Assembly (NCBI GenBank): GCA_015655375.1
Contig: JAATFD010000048.1
Span: forward strand, 1 to 64,000
Length of the DNA: 64,000 nucleotides
DNA from: Actinomycetales bacterium
Lineage (GTDB): Bacteria; Actinomycetota; Actinomycetes; Actinomycetales; Actinomycetaceae
Direction of reading: 5' to 3'
This document shows positions 51,943 through 61,418 of this stretch, one piece after another (position 1 is the stretch's first letter; every line of letters starts with the position of its first letter). The position numbers and the translations under genes were made by a program. A model generated the notes under the pieces. That model worked only from the letters and a program-made list of their open reading frames with translations, made no database searches and had not been told where the DNA came from.

Positions 51943-53720
51943 GGGCGGAGTCCTGGCGCCACCTCGCGGCGAACGTGCCCCTGCTCGCGTCTTCGGTGAT
52001 CGCGATGGCGCGCGAGGACCCCGCTCATCTGGCGGTCCAGATCGTGCGCCGCACCCCGTACCGGGTGCGCGACCTCCTGTCCGGACTGCCAACGCCCGCA
52101 GGCCCACTGGCCGGGCTGCGGCCCCTATGGTTGCTGATGCTCGATCGGACGCGCGAGCTGCGCGAGGACCTCGAGCGGAGCCCGGAGAAGTCGTCCGCCC
52201 TCCTCGACACGTTGCGTCTGCAGGTCGGAGCCGAGCCGGGTCCCGACGCCACCCCGAGGACGTGGGCCCGAGCGGCCTGGGCGGCCGGCGACGCCGAAGA
52301 GGCGCTGATGATCGCCGCGGCCGGCGCCGCCGAGGCCGAACGCGACCGGATCGCCTCCCAGCTGCGCATTCTCACCCCAGGACGCGGAATCGTCCTCGGT
52401 GGGGCCGAAGCAACGGGTGCGAGGCACACACTCGCGGCGCCCCGACCGGAGCCCGACCGCCCGATCCGGGTGCTCCACGTCCTGACGAACTCACGGCCCT
52501 GGACGACCTCGGGCTACGCGCTGCGCTCCCACGCCGTCCTCCTGGCCCAGCGCGAGGCGGGCCTCGAGGTCACCGCCGCCACGCGCCTGGCCTATCCGGT
52601 GACGATTGGGCGCGCGCAAGCGGGGCCGGTCGACCTCGTCGACGGGATCGCCTACCGGCGGCTCTTGCCGCGTCGGCTTCCACGCCTGCCGGACCAGCGC
52701 CTGCTCCTGCACGCGCGGATGCTCGGCGACCTCGCTCTGACCGAGCTGCCTGACGTCCTCCACACGACGACGAACTTCCACAATGCGCTGGTCACCGATG
52801 CCGTCTCGCGGGCGCTCGGACTCCCCTGGGTCTACGAGATGCGCGGCGAACTGGAGAAATCCTGGGTGGCGCGCCGCCCTCGCAATGACCAGGGAGACGC
52901 CGAGCACTCGCGCCGGTACGCCCTGATGCGCTCCCGCGAGACGGAGATGGCTCGCCGGGCCGATGCTGTCGTCGTCCTTTCCCGGGTCCAGCGCGACTCG
53001 ATGATTCGCCGGGGCGTCGACCCGGCGCGGCTGGTGATCGTGCCCAACGCCGTCGACGAATCGCTGCTGGAGGTGGCGCGCGATCCCGAAGGAGCCCGGG
53101 CGGATCTGGGGCTCGCCGCGGGGTTCCGGATCGGCACCGTCTCCGCCCTCGTCGACTACGAGGGGCTCGACACGCTGGTACGGGCGATCGCCGACCTGCG
53201 CTCACGGGGCCGCATCGTCCGGGCAAGCCTCGTCGGCGATGGGGTCTCGCGCGAAGACCTCCTGCGGCTGGCCGAGGACCTGGGGGTGTCCGACCTCGTC
53301 GATCTGCCAGGGAGGGTGGCGCCCGAACGCGCGCTGGCATGGTACCGAGCACTCGACGTCATGGTGATCCCGCGCCGCGACAGCCCGGTGACCCGCGCGG
53401 TGACGCCGATCAAGGGCCTGCAGGCGATGGCGCTCGGGATCCCCCAGATCGTCTCCGATCTGCCCGCGTTGACCGAGGTCGGAGCGCGCGATGGGCAGGG
53501 GCTCATCGTTCCTCCGGAGGATGTCGGAGCGCTGACCGGCGCGATCCAGCGTCTGGCCGGGGACGCGGCGCTGCGGACGACGCTGTCCGAGGCGGCGCGG
53601 GCTGCCGCACGGACGCGGACGTGGCGCGCGAACGGGCAGGTCTACCAGGGCCTGTACGAGAAGCTGCGCGGGCAACCGCGCACATTCGGGCTCGAGGGCG
53701 CGAGACCTCCTCAAACCTGA
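51939..53720 (+). CDS. GT4 glycosyltransferase with N-terminal extension
   Basis: The 593-residue protein has a helical N-terminal ~170 residues of unknown role, then a GT-B family 4 unit. Its motifs are RVLHVLTNSRPWTTSGYALRSH, LPWVYEMRGELEKSW, VVVLSRVQRD, VPNAVDESL and, near the end, VTPIKGLQAMALGIPQIVSD (donor-binding region). It starts at GTG 51939 overlapping the previous stop, so the two transferases are co-translated. It probably acts after its neighbour on the same polymer. Confidence 0.86.
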   Translation: MRAESWRHLAANVPLLASSVIAMAREDPAHLAVQIVRRTPYRVRDLLSGLPTPAGPLAGLRPLWLLMLDRTRELREDLERSPEKSSALLDTLRLQVGAEPGPDATPRTWARAAWAAGDAEEALMIAAAGAAEAERDRIASQLRILTPGRGIVLGGAEATGARHTLAAPRPEPDRPIRVLHVLTNSRPWTTSGYALRSHAVLLAQREAGLEVTAATRLAYPVTIGRAQAGPVDLVDGIAYRRLLPRRLPRLPDQRLLLHARMLGDLALTELPDVLHTTTNFHNALVTDAVSRALGLPWVYEMRGELEKSWVARRPRNDQGDAEHSRRYALMRSRETEMARRADAVVVLSRVQRDSMIRRGVDPARLVIVPNAVDESLLEVARDPEGARADLGLAAGFRIGTVSALVDYEGLDTLVRAIADLRSRGRIVRASLVGDGVSREDLLRLAEDLGVSDLVDLPGRVAPERALAWYRALDVMVIPRRDSPVTRAVTPIKGLQAMALGIPQIVSDLPALTEVGARDGQGLIVPPEDVGALTGAIQRLAGDAALRTTLSEAARAAARTRTWRANGQVYQGLYEKLRGQPRTFGLEGARPPQT

Positions 53721-53798
53721 CATGGGACGGCCCGGCGCGCAGTGCCCGCATCGCGGCTCCTCCTCCCGCCGAAGGCGAACGCATGCGACGATGAGTCG

Positions 53799-55013
53799 GT
53801 GACGACTTCACCTCGCTCCCGTGTCTCCGCCCGTCTCGCTGCCATCACCCCGTCGGCCACGCTCGCCGTGGACGCCAAGGCCAAGGCCCTGAAGGCCCAG
53901 GGCCACCCGGTCATCGGTTTCGGTGCCGGCGAGCCCGATTTCGCGACGCCCGACTACATCGTCGAGGCCGCCATCGATGCGGCCAGAGAACCGGCGATGC
54001 ACCATTACACGCCCGCAGCGGGTCTGCCCGCGCTGCGGGCAGCCGTCGCCAAGAAGACCCTGCGGGATTCCGGCTACGAGGTCGAACCTGCCCAGGTCCT
54101 CATCACCAACGGCGGCAAGCAGGCCGTCTTCCAGGCTTTCGCTGCACTGCTCGACCCGGGTGACGAGGTCCTCCTGCCGAGCCCCTATTGGACGACGTAC
54201 CCCGAGGCGATCGCCTTGGCCGGTGGCGTCACAGTGCCCGTGTTCGCCGGAGCCGACCAGGACTACAAGGTGACCGTCGACCAGCTCGAGGCCGCCCGCA
54301 CCGACCGCACGAAGGTGCTGCTGCACTGCTCGCCCTCGAACCCGACCGGCTCCGTCTACACCCGAGAGGAGACACGGGCGCTCGGGGAATGGGCCCTCGA
54401 GCATGGCGTGTGGGTCATCACCGATGAGATCTACGAACACCTGCTCTACGACGGCGCCGAGCCCGCTCACATCGTCACGGAGGTCCCGGAGCTCGCGGAC
54501 CAGACGATCGTCCTCAACGGTGTCGCGAAGACCTACGCGATGACCGGATGGCGTGTGGGCTGGATGATCGGGCCGACCGACGTCATCAAGGCCGCGACCT
54601 CGTTCCAGTCGCACCTGACCTCCAACGTCAACAACATCGCCCAGCGCGCGGCGATCGCGGCGGTGTCCGGACCGTTGGACGCCGTGGAGACCATGCGGCA
54701 GGCCTTCGACCGGCGTCGGCGCACGATCATTGACATGCTCACCCAGATTGAGGGCGTCGAGGTCCCGATCCCGCGCGGCGCGTTCTACGTCTACCCGAGT
54801 GTCGAGGGCATCCTCCGCAAGGAGATCCGCGGCAAGGTTCCCACCACGTCGGCCGAGCTGGCCGAGATCATCCTGGCCGAAGTCGAAGTCGCGGCCGTGC
54901 CCGGCGAGGCCTTCGGTCCTTCCGGCTTCCTGCGTTTCTCCTACGCTCTGTCCGACGAGGACCTGGTCGAGGGAATCACCCGAGTCCAGGGGCTGTTGGC
55001 CGAAGCCAAGTAG
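53799..55013 (+). CDS. aspC: Aspartate aminotransferase (class I PLP-dependent)
   Basis: The 404-residue aminotransferase has [65 protein letters not shown] and the PLP lysine in [16 protein letters not shown] (about residue 244). The arginine of RFSYAL closes the site. It converts aspartate and 2-oxoglutarate to oxaloacetate and glutamate. GTG 53799 is chosen. In Streptomyces the orthologue lies directly beside secE; here ~10 kb of polysaccharide genes separates them. Confidence 0.94.
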   Translation: MTTSPRSRVSARLAAITPSATLAVDAKAKALKAQGHPVIGFGAGEPDFATPDYIVEAAIDAAREPAMHHYTPAAGLPALRAAVAKKTLRDSGYEVEPAQVLITNGGKQAVFQAFAALLDPGDEVLLPSPYWTTYPEAIALAGGVTVPVFAGADQDYKVTVDQLEAARTDRTKVLLHCSPSNPTGSVYTREETRALGEWALEHGVWVITDEIYEHLLYDGAEPAHIVTEVPELADQTIVLNGVAKTYAMTGWRVGWMIGPTDVIKAATSFQSHLTSNVNNIAQRAAIAAVSGPLDAVETMRQAFDRRRRTIIDMLTQIEGVEVPIPRGAFYVYPSVEGILRKEIRGKVPTTSAELAEIILAEVEVAAVPGEAFGPSGFLRFSYALSDEDLVEGITRVQGLLAEAK

Positions 55014-55037
55014 GCTCCCTGGGCGGATCGAGCGGGT

Positions 55038-55094
55038 GTGACATTTTCCCCGAGACGCGGCAATTCTTGAGCCGCGCTTTGGCGAAAATGTCAC
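55038..55094. repeat. Nested symmetric palindrome after aspC
   Basis: GTGACATTTTC (55038-55048) pairs with GAAAATGTCAC (55084-55094), and inside it GCGGC (55057-55061) pairs with GCCGC (55071-55075). Both pairs are centred on 55066. It lies 25 bases beyond the aspC stop and could stop or stabilise that transcript, though no T-run follows. Confidence 0.6.
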
Positions 55095-55125
55095 CCCCGT
55101 CGGCGCATTCTGCTGGCCTCCGAGC

Positions 55126-55220
55126 ATGAGCACCCAGATCGCCGTCCGCCTTCCGGCCTCGAGGACGACCTCGACGACCTCGTCGGATGGATGTCGTCGC
55201 GAGTCACCGTCGAGGACTGA
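55126..55220 (+). pseudogene. Antitoxin remnant (ribbon-helix-helix type) with internal deletion
   Basis: The fragment starts ATG MSTQIAVRLP, a typical start of RHH antitoxins. It then shifts frame and ends with EDDLDDLVGWMSSRVTVED and a stop, a typical antitoxin C-terminus. The central DNA-binding and linker part, roughly 40-50 codons, is gone. It precedes the toxin remnant by 2 bases, the normal spacing of such pairs. Confidence 0.7.
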
Positions 55221-55222
55221 TC

Positions 55223-55346
55223 ATGCGTGAGATCTGCCTGGCACAGCTCGACAAGACCATTGGCGCACTCGCCCTCGATCAGGAACGCCAACTCGCGCGC
55301 TGCGATCCAAGTCTTTGATCTCGATATTCCGGTGAGCAATCTCTGA
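55223..55346 (+). pseudogene. MazF-type toxin remnant with internal deletion
   Basis: It begins MREICLAQLDKT, the hallmark start of actinobacterial MazF-like toxins. It jumps to a C-terminal-like DQERQLAR and, one frame further, AIQVFDLDIPVSNL and a stop. The catalytic middle part is deleted and a frameshift is present, so it cannot be an active RNase. Start and end of both toxin and antitoxin survive while both middles are missing, which suggests two separate internal deletions. Confidence 0.7.
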
Positions 55347-55470
55347 TCGACTCCTCCCGGAGGGAGTGATCGCACGACAGCCCGACGACGTCGAAAACTC
55401 ACCCTCATCGCCAACCGAGCCCGCCCCCTCCCGCGGCCCCACGCTCGCGTCCACGCCGCAGCCTGACACA

Positions 55471-56265
55471 ATGGCTTCCATGGAGATCGTGACACACGCG
55501 GCTGACACCGACGAGCCCCGCGGGAGCGTCCTCGTCACCCATGGCCTCGGAGAGCACCAGGGTCGCTACGCCCCGCTGATCTCCGCGCTGACCGAGTCCG
55601 GATACGACGTCTACTCCTACGACCAGCGTGGGCACGGCACGGCATCGGGTCCTCGCGCCCGCGTCGACGTCGGGAGCCTGATCATCGACCACTTGGACGC
55701 GCGTCGTGAGGTCCTCGGCCAAGCCCGCACACCGGATCTCTTCCTCGTCGGTCACTCGTTGGGCGGCCTCGTCACCGCGGCCTCGTCCCTACTGGACGGC
55801 ACGCACCTGCGCGGCCTCCTTCTGACCGGACCTGCCCTGCGCCCGCGCAATCCCGTCTCCCCGAGAGTGGCCCGGGCAGTGCTGCCGCTCGCTCGACTGC
55901 TCCCCTGGCTCCCCGCCAGCTTCATCCCACCGACCGCGCTGTCCCGTGACCCCGACGCCGTCGCGGCCGCCAAGGCGGACCCCCTGGTGCACCACGGACC
56001 GATTCCCCTGTTGACAGGCGCAACGCTGATCGTCCAGGGCGACCAGGTGATTCGCAACGCCGCGATGCTCACCATCCCCGTGCTGATCCTCCATGGCGGC
56101 GCAGACGCCCTGTCCGACGTCTCGGGTTCGCGGGACTTCATCGACCACGTCCGCACCTCAGACGCTCACCTACGCATCATCGACGGCGCCTTCCACGAGG
56201 TCCTCAACGAGCCAGAGGGCCCCGCTCTGATCGACGACATCATTGCCTGGATGGACCGACACTGA
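55471..56265 (+). CDS. Alpha/beta hydrolase, monoacylglycerol-lipase-like (S33 family)
   Basis: The ~264-residue protein has the oxyanion segment VTHGLGEHQGRY, DQRGHGTASG, the nucleophile elbow GHSLGG, Asp in HGGADALSD and His in GAFHEVLNE, a complete triad in the MGLL/lysophospholipase pattern. It has no signal peptide. It probably hydrolyses monoacylglycerols or lysophospholipids. ATG 55471 or 55480 are both possible; the frame from 55366 adds a low-complexity N-terminus. Its stop overlaps the add start by one base. Confidence 0.85.
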   Translation: MASMEIVTHAADTDEPRGSVLVTHGLGEHQGRYAPLISALTESGYDVYSYDQRGHGTASGPRARVDVGSLIIDHLDARREVLGQARTPDLFLVGHSLGGLVTAASSLLDGTHLRGLLLTGPALRPRNPVSPRVARAVLPLARLLPWLPASFIPPTALSRDPDAVAAAKADPLVHHGPIPLLTGATLIVQGDQVIRNAAMLTIPVLILHGGADALSDVSGSRDFIDHVRTSDAHLRIIDGAFHEVLNEPEGPALIDDIIAWMDRH

Positions 56266-57368
56266 TGCGGCAGACCCCGCCCACCGGTCTCCCTCCACAG
56301 CCTTCGCTCACCGTCGCCCCGCCGACGCCTCCGGGACGCCGCGACCTCGCAACACTGCCGAAGGCCCACCTCCACCTGCACTTCACCGGCGCGATGCGTC
56401 CCCAGACGATGGTCGAACTCGCCCACGAGGCCGGGGTCCGCTTGCCGCCCCATCTCCTCGACCTCGATCCCTTGTCCGTGCCGGCGGATGGGCGCGGATG
56501 GTTCCGCTTCCAGCGCTCCTATGATTCCGCGAGGACACTGGTGCGCTCCGAGCCGACCATGCGCCGGATCGTGCGCGAGGCCGCCGAGGACGACGCCACC
56601 GAAGGATCGGTCCACCTCGAGATGCAGGTCGATCCGACCTCCTACGCACCGTGGGTCGGAGGGATCACCCCGGCTCTCGAAATCATTCTTGATGAGGCCG
56701 AACACGCGTCATCGGCCACCGGTGTCCAGGTCGGCATCGTCGTCGCGGCCTCGCGGATCAGACACCCCCTGGACGCACGAACGCTGGCACGACTCGCCGC
56801 TCAATATGCGGGAACCGGACCAGGGCGAGTGGTCGGATTCGGGCTGTCGAACGACGAGCGCGTGGGGACAACCTCGGCCTTCTCGACGGCCTTCCACATC
56901 GCGCGCGACGCCGGGCTGGCCGCGGTCCCCCACGGGGGTGAGCTGCTTGGACCCGATTCGGTGCGAGAGGTCGTCGCGGCACTTTCTCCGCGCAGGCTCG
57001 GCCATGGGGTCCGCACGACGGAGGACCCGGAGCTGTTGGACCGCGTGATCGAGGAGGGGATTGCTTTCGAGGTCTGCCCGACCTCGAACGTGCACCTGGG
57101 GGTCTATCCCGACCTCGCGCATGTGCCACTGGAGACCCTGATGTCCCATGGGGCGACGATCGCACTCGGGGCCGACGACCCGCTGTTGTTCCATGCCCGG
57201 CTGCTCGCCCAATATGAGGCGGCACGCGACGTCCACGGGCTGAGCGACACGGCGCTGGCGGAGCTGGCGCACCAGTCGATCCGAGCTTCGCTCGTCGGAG
57301 ACACCCTGCGCCGCTCCTGGCACCGCCGCATCGACGAGTGGCTGGAGGCAGCGCCCGCGGCGGCGTGA
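56265..57368 (+). CDS. add: Adenosine deaminase
   Basis: The 367-residue protein has LPKAHLHLHFTGAMR with zinc ligands His37 and His39 in the actinobacterial variant of the HxH motif. It also has VPHGGELLG (zinc His/catalytic Glu), LGHGVRT, CPTSNVHLG and GADDPLLFHA (metal Asp). It turns adenosine or deoxyadenosine into inosine and ammonia. Its place near aspC and murB matches the conserved Streptomyces order. The first ~28 Pro-rich residues are extra. Confidence 0.92.
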   Translation: MRQTPPTGLPPQPSLTVAPPTPPGRRDLATLPKAHLHLHFTGAMRPQTMVELAHEAGVRLPPHLLDLDPLSVPADGRGWFRFQRSYDSARTLVRSEPTMRRIVREAAEDDATEGSVHLEMQVDPTSYAPWVGGITPALEIILDEAEHASSATGVQVGIVVAASRIRHPLDARTLARLAAQYAGTGPGRVVGFGLSNDERVGTTSAFSTAFHIARDAGLAAVPHGGELLGPDSVREVVAALSPRRLGHGVRTTEDPELLDRVIEEGIAFEVCPTSNVHLGVYPDLAHVPLETLMSHGATIALGADDPLLFHARLLAQYEAARDVHGLSDTALAELAHQSIRASLVGDTLRRSWHRRIDEWLEAAPAAA

Positions 57369-57536
57369 GTCCACAGAGCACTCACGAAGGACCCGTGGCA
57401 ATCACCGGAACCGCCCGTGTCCCGGATAAGACGGCCCCCGGTACGCTCATCACTTTCACCGCTTGGTGCATGGGGACACCACGAAGATGCGGTGACCGGG
57501 TGAGCGGGCGGCGACGGCACCCTCGAGGAACGGCGC

Positions 57537-58718
57537 TCAGATCTCCAGGCCGACCGTGACCGGTTCGGGAACCAGCTCGACACCGAAAACCTCACGCACC
57601 CCGTCACGCACCGCCCGCGCCAACTCGACGATGTCGGCGGCATTGGCTCCGCCGCGATTCGTCAGCGCAAGGACGTGCTTCGTCGACAGGGAGGCTCGAG
57701 GATGCCGGTCCGTCGGAGTCACCTCAGCTTCCCCGTCGTCGAGCAGGCCAGGTGCCGACCCGCTCGACATCCCGACCGCCCAGCCTTTGGTGAATCCGGC
57801 GTGGCCGATCAGCCACGCTGCCGAGGTCTTGACCTTGCCCTCGCTCGCCGGGAAGCGCGGAGCGTCCTCGGGCAACAGCTCGGTCGCGACCTCGGCGGGC
57901 AGGATCGGATTCGTAAAAAAGGATCCGGCGCTCCACGTGTCGTGGTCGTCCGGGTCCAGGACCATCCCCTTCGAATGCCTCAGTGCGAGCACCGCCTCAC
58001 GCACGGCCCGCGCGGACGCCCGGTCGCCGACCTCGACGCCCAGCCTGTGCGCAAGCTCCCCATAGAGCACCGGGGCTGACTCCTGCGAGCCCTCCAGAAC
58101 GAACGTGGCGTCCAGGACGACCCACCGCCCCGTCGGGCTCCACAGGGCCTCGGACTGATCGCCGCGACGACGTGAAGCCTTGATGATCGACGCCCGATAG
58201 CCGAGCCGGAGATCTGCCACCGACAGCGTGACAACCTCGCCCGCCTCCCGATCCCAGGCGCACACTGACTTCAGTGTCCCGGAGACATCGTGTCCATAGG
58301 CCCCAACGTTCTGGACGGGTGCAGCTCCGACCGTGCCCGGGATCCCCGACAACGCCTCCAGTCCGGACAGCCCGAGGTCCACGCACTCCTCCACGAGGGC
58401 ATCCCACGGAGTCCCCGCGCTGGCTGTCACCGCGACGAGGTCGCTCCCGCGCTGCCCCGCCTCGGTCTCGATTCCTGGCCTTGAGCCGACCTCGACCTCG
58501 TGTCGGGTATCACGCACGACGACACCCTCGAAGGGAGCGTCGGCAGCCAGCAGGTTGGAGCCTCCTCCCAGGACGAGGACGGGCCGTCCCTCTCGATCGG
58601 CGGATTTGATCGCGTCGATGAGCTCCTCGCGGGTCGTGGCCGCGACGAGGCCGGCGATCGGTCCGCCGACACGCAGCGTCGTCAGCTCCGCGAGCGTCCT
58701 CGGACCGGTCATTCCCAT
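57537..58718 (-). CDS. murB: UDP-N-acetylenolpyruvoylglucosamine reductase
   Basis: The 393-residue type I MurB has LTTLRVGGP, VLVLGGGSNLL, LSGIPGTVGAAPVQNVGAYG (FAD binding), LGYRASIIK, the catalytic-serine region WSAGSFFTNP and the C-terminal KHVLALTNRGGANAADI. It reduces the enolpyruvyl group to make UDP-MurNAc for peptidoglycan. ATG 58718 follows a GGAGGA site at good distance; ATG 58712 is slightly too far. The gene is opposite in direction to add, as in other actinobacteria. Confidence 0.95.
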   Translation of the reverse strand: MGMTGPRTLAELTTLRVGGPIAGLVAATTREELIDAIKSADREGRPVLVLGGGSNLLAADAPFEGVVVRDTRHEVEVGSRPGIETEAGQRGSDLVAVTASAGTPWDALVEECVDLGLSGLEALSGIPGTVGAAPVQNVGAYGHDVSGTLKSVCAWDREAGEVVTLSVADLRLGYRASIIKASRRRGDQSEALWSPTGRWVVLDATFVLEGSQESAPVLYGELAHRLGVEVGDRASARAVREAVLALRHSKGMVLDPDDHDTWSAGSFFTNPILPAEVATELLPEDAPRFPASEGKVKTSAAWLIGHAGFTKGWAVGMSSGSAPGLLDDGEAEVTPTDRHPRASLSTKHVLALTNRGGANAADIVELARAVRDGVREVFGVELVPEPVTVGLEI

Positions 58719-58777
58719 CGCATGTCCTCCTGGATCAGTCGTCGACGGCAAGGGCCGCCGACCTCGAGACTACCGAC

Positions 58778-59986
58778 TCATCGCGCGCTGTCGGGATCCC
58801 GTACCTGAGGCGTCAGCGCGATCCCCAGGAGGATCGGGAGGATGACGACGACCATCGCGCGATGGTAGCCCACGTGTTCGGCAATCATTCCGAGAACCGG
58901 CGGCCCGATGAGGAACGCGCCGTAGTTGACCGTCGAGAGCACGGAGACGCGCGCCGCAGTCATCTCGGGGTTCCTCGACAGAGCGGAAGCCCCGGTCGGG
59001 AAGACGAGAGCCGCTCCCATCGCCCACAGCACGACCCCGACCAGAGCCAGCCACGTCGTCGGCGCGAAACCGACCAAGGCCAATCCGACACATGCGAGGA
59101 TCAGCAGTGTCCGCAACAGGCTATCGGCGCGGAATCGCCGGTGAAGTCGCGACGAGGACAGACGCACGATCGCCATCACCGCCAGGAACATCGAGAGCAC
59201 CGCGGAGCCCTGTGCCGAATCCATCCTGTAGCCGTCGATCATCGACAGGGCGAGCCAGTCGTTGGCCGAGCCCTCAAGGAGACCCGCGCACAGGACCATC
59301 AACGCGATGAGCACCGTGCGTTTCTCGTGCCAGGCCCTCCGGGTCCGTCCCTTGACGCGCTCAGAGCCCTCGGCGGTCGCCGAGGAAAACGACCGAATCT
59401 CCGCATCGGAAAGGAAGAAGTGCGAATCGACGATGACCACCCCGAAGGCGATGATCGCCGTGACGACCAGGTGAGGCCCCACCCCGACGCCGTGACTCGC
59501 CACGAAGGCACCGGCCAGTGCACCGACGACCGTGCCGATCGAAAACATCGCGTGAAGCTTGTCGAGCAGAATGGAGCGGCGCGCAGCTTCGACGAGGCCG
59601 CCCTCGATGTTCATCGTCGCGGCCCACAGGGACATCCCACAGGATACGGCGACCAGGCACAGGGACAGCCCGGTCCTCGTCCCGGCCTGGACGGAAATCG
59701 CGACCCCGATCAGACCAGCGGCCCACAGACCCGCTCCGATTCGCGCCGTGCGTCGCGCTCCGATCACTCCCACCAGGGGGCCCGAGGACGGCAAGGCCAC
59801 GAGCGAGCCAAGGGATCCGATCAGCAGCATCATGCCCAGATCGCTCGGGCGCAGACTGAGCGCATCTCGCACGGCCGGCAGCCGCGACAACCACGAGGCG
59901 ACGGCGAATCCGTAGACGAAGAACAGGACGAGGCAGGCCCAGGCAGCGCGGTTCGCACGGCCCTTGGCGATGGTGGGGGTCACCAC
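58778..59986 (-). CDS. MFS transporter of unknown substrate
   Basis: The 402-residue protein has about twelve membrane helices, with SWLSRLPAVRDALSLRPSDLG after helix 1 (a pattern seen in YfkF/Fsr-like and sugar-exporter MFS proteins) and a central charged loop around residues 190-215. The start is GTG with GGAG upstream. It stands alone between murB and rpmG, 60 bases from murB in the same direction. No substrate is evident. Confidence 0.82.
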   Translation of the reverse strand: MVTPTIAKGRANRAAWACLVLFFVYGFAVASWLSRLPAVRDALSLRPSDLGMMLLIGSLGSLVALPSSGPLVGVIGARRTARIGAGLWAAGLIGVAISVQAGTRTGLSLCLVAVSCGMSLWAATMNIEGGLVEAARRSILLDKLHAMFSIGTVVGALAGAFVASHGVGVGPHLVVTAIIAFGVVIVDSHFFLSDAEIRSFSSATAEGSERVKGRTRRAWHEKRTVLIALMVLCAGLLEGSANDWLALSMIDGYRMDSAQGSAVLSMFLAVMAIVRLSSSRLHRRFRADSLLRTLLILACVGLALVGFAPTTWLALVGVVLWAMGAALVFPTGASALSRNPEMTAARVSVLSTVNYGAFLIGPPVLGMIAEHVGYHRAMVVVILPILLGIALTPQVRDPDSAR

Positions 59987-60056
59987 ATGCTCCGGGGGTG
60001 ATCGAGGCGGCGGGGAGAGAAGACGGGCACACGCGACGCCAGGTCGGGCGTCAGTG

Positions 60057-60088
60057 CCGCCCTCGTTCCAGTGAAGGGACGAGGGCGG
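60057..60088. terminator. Stem-loop downstream of rpmG
   Basis: CCGCCCTCGT (60057-60066) pairs with ACGAGGGCGG (60079-60088) across a 12-base loop, 68 bases beyond the rpmG stop. A second GC-rich stem lies at about 60113-60139. Neither has a T-run, so termination is only possible, not certain. Confidence 0.4.
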
Positions 60089-60155
60089 ATGAAGGGAGAC
60101 AATGAGACAGCACCCCCGGCGGGTGCATCAGCCGGGGTGGAGTGAGCGGGACCTG

Positions 60156-60326
60156 TCAGCGAGTCTCGCGGTGCAGCGTGGACTCCTTGCATCTCGGGCA
60201 GTACTTCTTGAGCTCGAGACGATCAGGTGTGTTGCGGCGGTTCTTCTTCGTGATGTAGTTGCGCTCCTTGCACACTGAACAGGCCAGCGTGATCTTGGGG
60301 CGAACGTCCGACGACTTGCTTGCCAC
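60156..60326 (-). CDS. rpmG: 50S ribosomal protein L33 (zinc-binding type)
   Basis: The 56-residue protein starts from GTG, reading [18 protein letters not shown], and ends [18 protein letters not shown]. Two CxxC pairs (CSVC and CPRC) mark it as the zinc-carrying C+ form. It is a small basic component of the large ribosomal subunit. GAGGAA lies just before the start codon. It sits beside the tRNA-Met gene, a common arrangement. Confidence 0.97.
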   Translation of the reverse strand: MASKSSDVRPKITLACSVCKERNYITKKNRRNTPDRLELKKYCPRCKESTLHRETR

Positions 60327-60375
60327 GGTAGTTCCTCACTTGCTGATTCGGTTGTCGCCACGCGATTGAGATTCC

Positions 60376-60452
60376 TGGTAGCGGGGGCGGGGATCGAACC
60401 CGCGACCTCACGATTATGAGTCGTGCGCTCTGACCAGCTGAGCTACCCCGCC
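60376..60452 (-). tRNA. tRNA-Met (CAT)
   Basis: The cloverleaf on the minus strand has acceptor GGCGGGG/CCCCGCT, D arm GCTCAGCTGGTCAGAGC, anticodon loop CTCATAA (anticodon CAT) and T arm GGGTTCGATCCC. CCA is encoded at the 3' end. CAT could also be a precursor of a lysidine-type Ile tRNA; the elongator Met reading is favoured by position beside rpmG. Confidence 0.92.
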
Positions 60453-60484
60453 GCAGCGGTTGCGACCCACGGGTCGCGAACCGG

Positions 60485-60557
60485 AGCCCCGAAAGGGAAT
60501 CGAACCCTTGACCTTCTCCTTACCATGGAGACGCTCTGCCGACTGAGCTATCGGGGC
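60485..60557 (-). tRNA. tRNA-Thr (GGT)
   Basis: The cloverleaf has acceptor GCCCCGA/TCGGGGC, anticodon loop ATGGTAA (anticodon GGT) and T arm AGGGTTCGATTCCCT. No CCA is encoded. It lies 32 bases upstream of tRNA-Met in the same direction, so the two are probably cut from one transcript. Confidence 0.96.
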
Positions 60558-60652
60558 AACGCGAAGAACCCTATCCCAGCGCCGATCACCAGGGCAATCG
60601 AACAACCTGAGAAGGACCTCACACGTTGGCCACCGGTCTCCCGGCGGACCTG

Positions 60653-60734
60653 TGGCGGGGGAGGGATTCGAACCCCCGAAGCATTCCGCGGCTGATTTAC
60701 AGTCAGCTCCCTTTGGCCACTCGGGTACCCCGCC
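60653..60734 (-). tRNA. tRNA-Tyr (GTA)
   Basis: The 82-base type II tRNA has a long variable arm, acceptor GGCGGGG/CCCCGCC, anticodon loop CTGTAAA (anticodon GTA) and T arm GGGGGTTCGAATCCCTC. It is 95 bases upstream of tRNA-Thr in the same direction. Confidence 0.96.
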
Positions 60735-60914
60735 ATGACACCGATTGCGCGGTGCCATGGAAGAATAGCAGGGCGCGCGCCCCGGATGCCAATCAGTGTC
60801 GGGCCTCGTCGGCAGGTGTGATGAGGACCGCCGCCCTCGGCTCGACATCGGGTGGCCGGGGCGGCACGCAGGGTGCGCATGCCGTTCACGCGGCACCGGA
60901 AGAGGAGGGCCAAC

Positions 60915-61418
60915 ATGGCTGATTCAACATTCGACGTCGTCTCCAGGATCGATCGTCAAGAGGTCGACAATGCGGTCAATCAGGCCGCCAAGGAAGTGTC
61001 CCAACGCTACGACTTCCGAGGCGTCGACGCCTCCGTGGAACTCAGCGGGGATGCGATCACGCTGGAGGCGAACTCCTCGGAGCGTGTGACGGCGATCCTC
61101 GACGTCCTAGAGTCCAAACTGATCAGGCGTGGAGTTTCGTTGAAGGCGCTCGACCTTGAGGGCCGCGAGCCGAAGGCCTCGGGAAAGCTGTACAGACTGG
61201 TCGCTCCACTGCGCGAGGGCATCGCCCAGGAGACTGCGAAGAAGATCACGAAGCTCATCCGCGACGAGGGTCCCAAGGGCGTCAGGGCCCAGATCCAGGG
61301 TGATGAGGTCCGGGTCTCCTCGAAGTCGCGCGATGACCTTCAGACCGTCATCGCCCTGCTCACAGGCAAAGAAGGCGCCTCCATCGACGCGGCTCTGCAG
61401 TTCGTCAACTATCGATGA
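60915..61418 (+). CDS. yajQ: YajQ-family nucleotide-binding protein
   Basis: The 167-residue protein fits YajQ (DUF520, ~163 residues). It begins [23 protein letters not shown], with [11 protein letters not shown] and [15 protein letters not shown] typical of the family's two ferredoxin-like domains. Family members bind nucleotides, and Xanthomonas YajQ binds cyclic di-GMP; the role in actinobacteria is not known. ATG 60915 has AGGAGG upstream. It stands alone between tRNA genes and a strong bidirectional terminator. Confidence 0.94.
   Translation: MADSTFDVVSRIDRQEVDNAVNQAAKEVSQRYDFRGVDASVELSGDAITLEANSSERVTAILDVLESKLIRRGVSLKALDLEGREPKASGKLYRLVAPLREGIAQETAKKITKLIRDEGPKGVRAQIQGDEVRVSSKSRDDLQTVIALLTGKEGASIDAALQFVNYR

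Noticed and set aside
53808-55133. 441-codon minus-strand frame opposite aspC
   Set aside because: Antisense to a complete aminotransferase; Gly/Arg/Asp-rich composition as expected from reversed codons.
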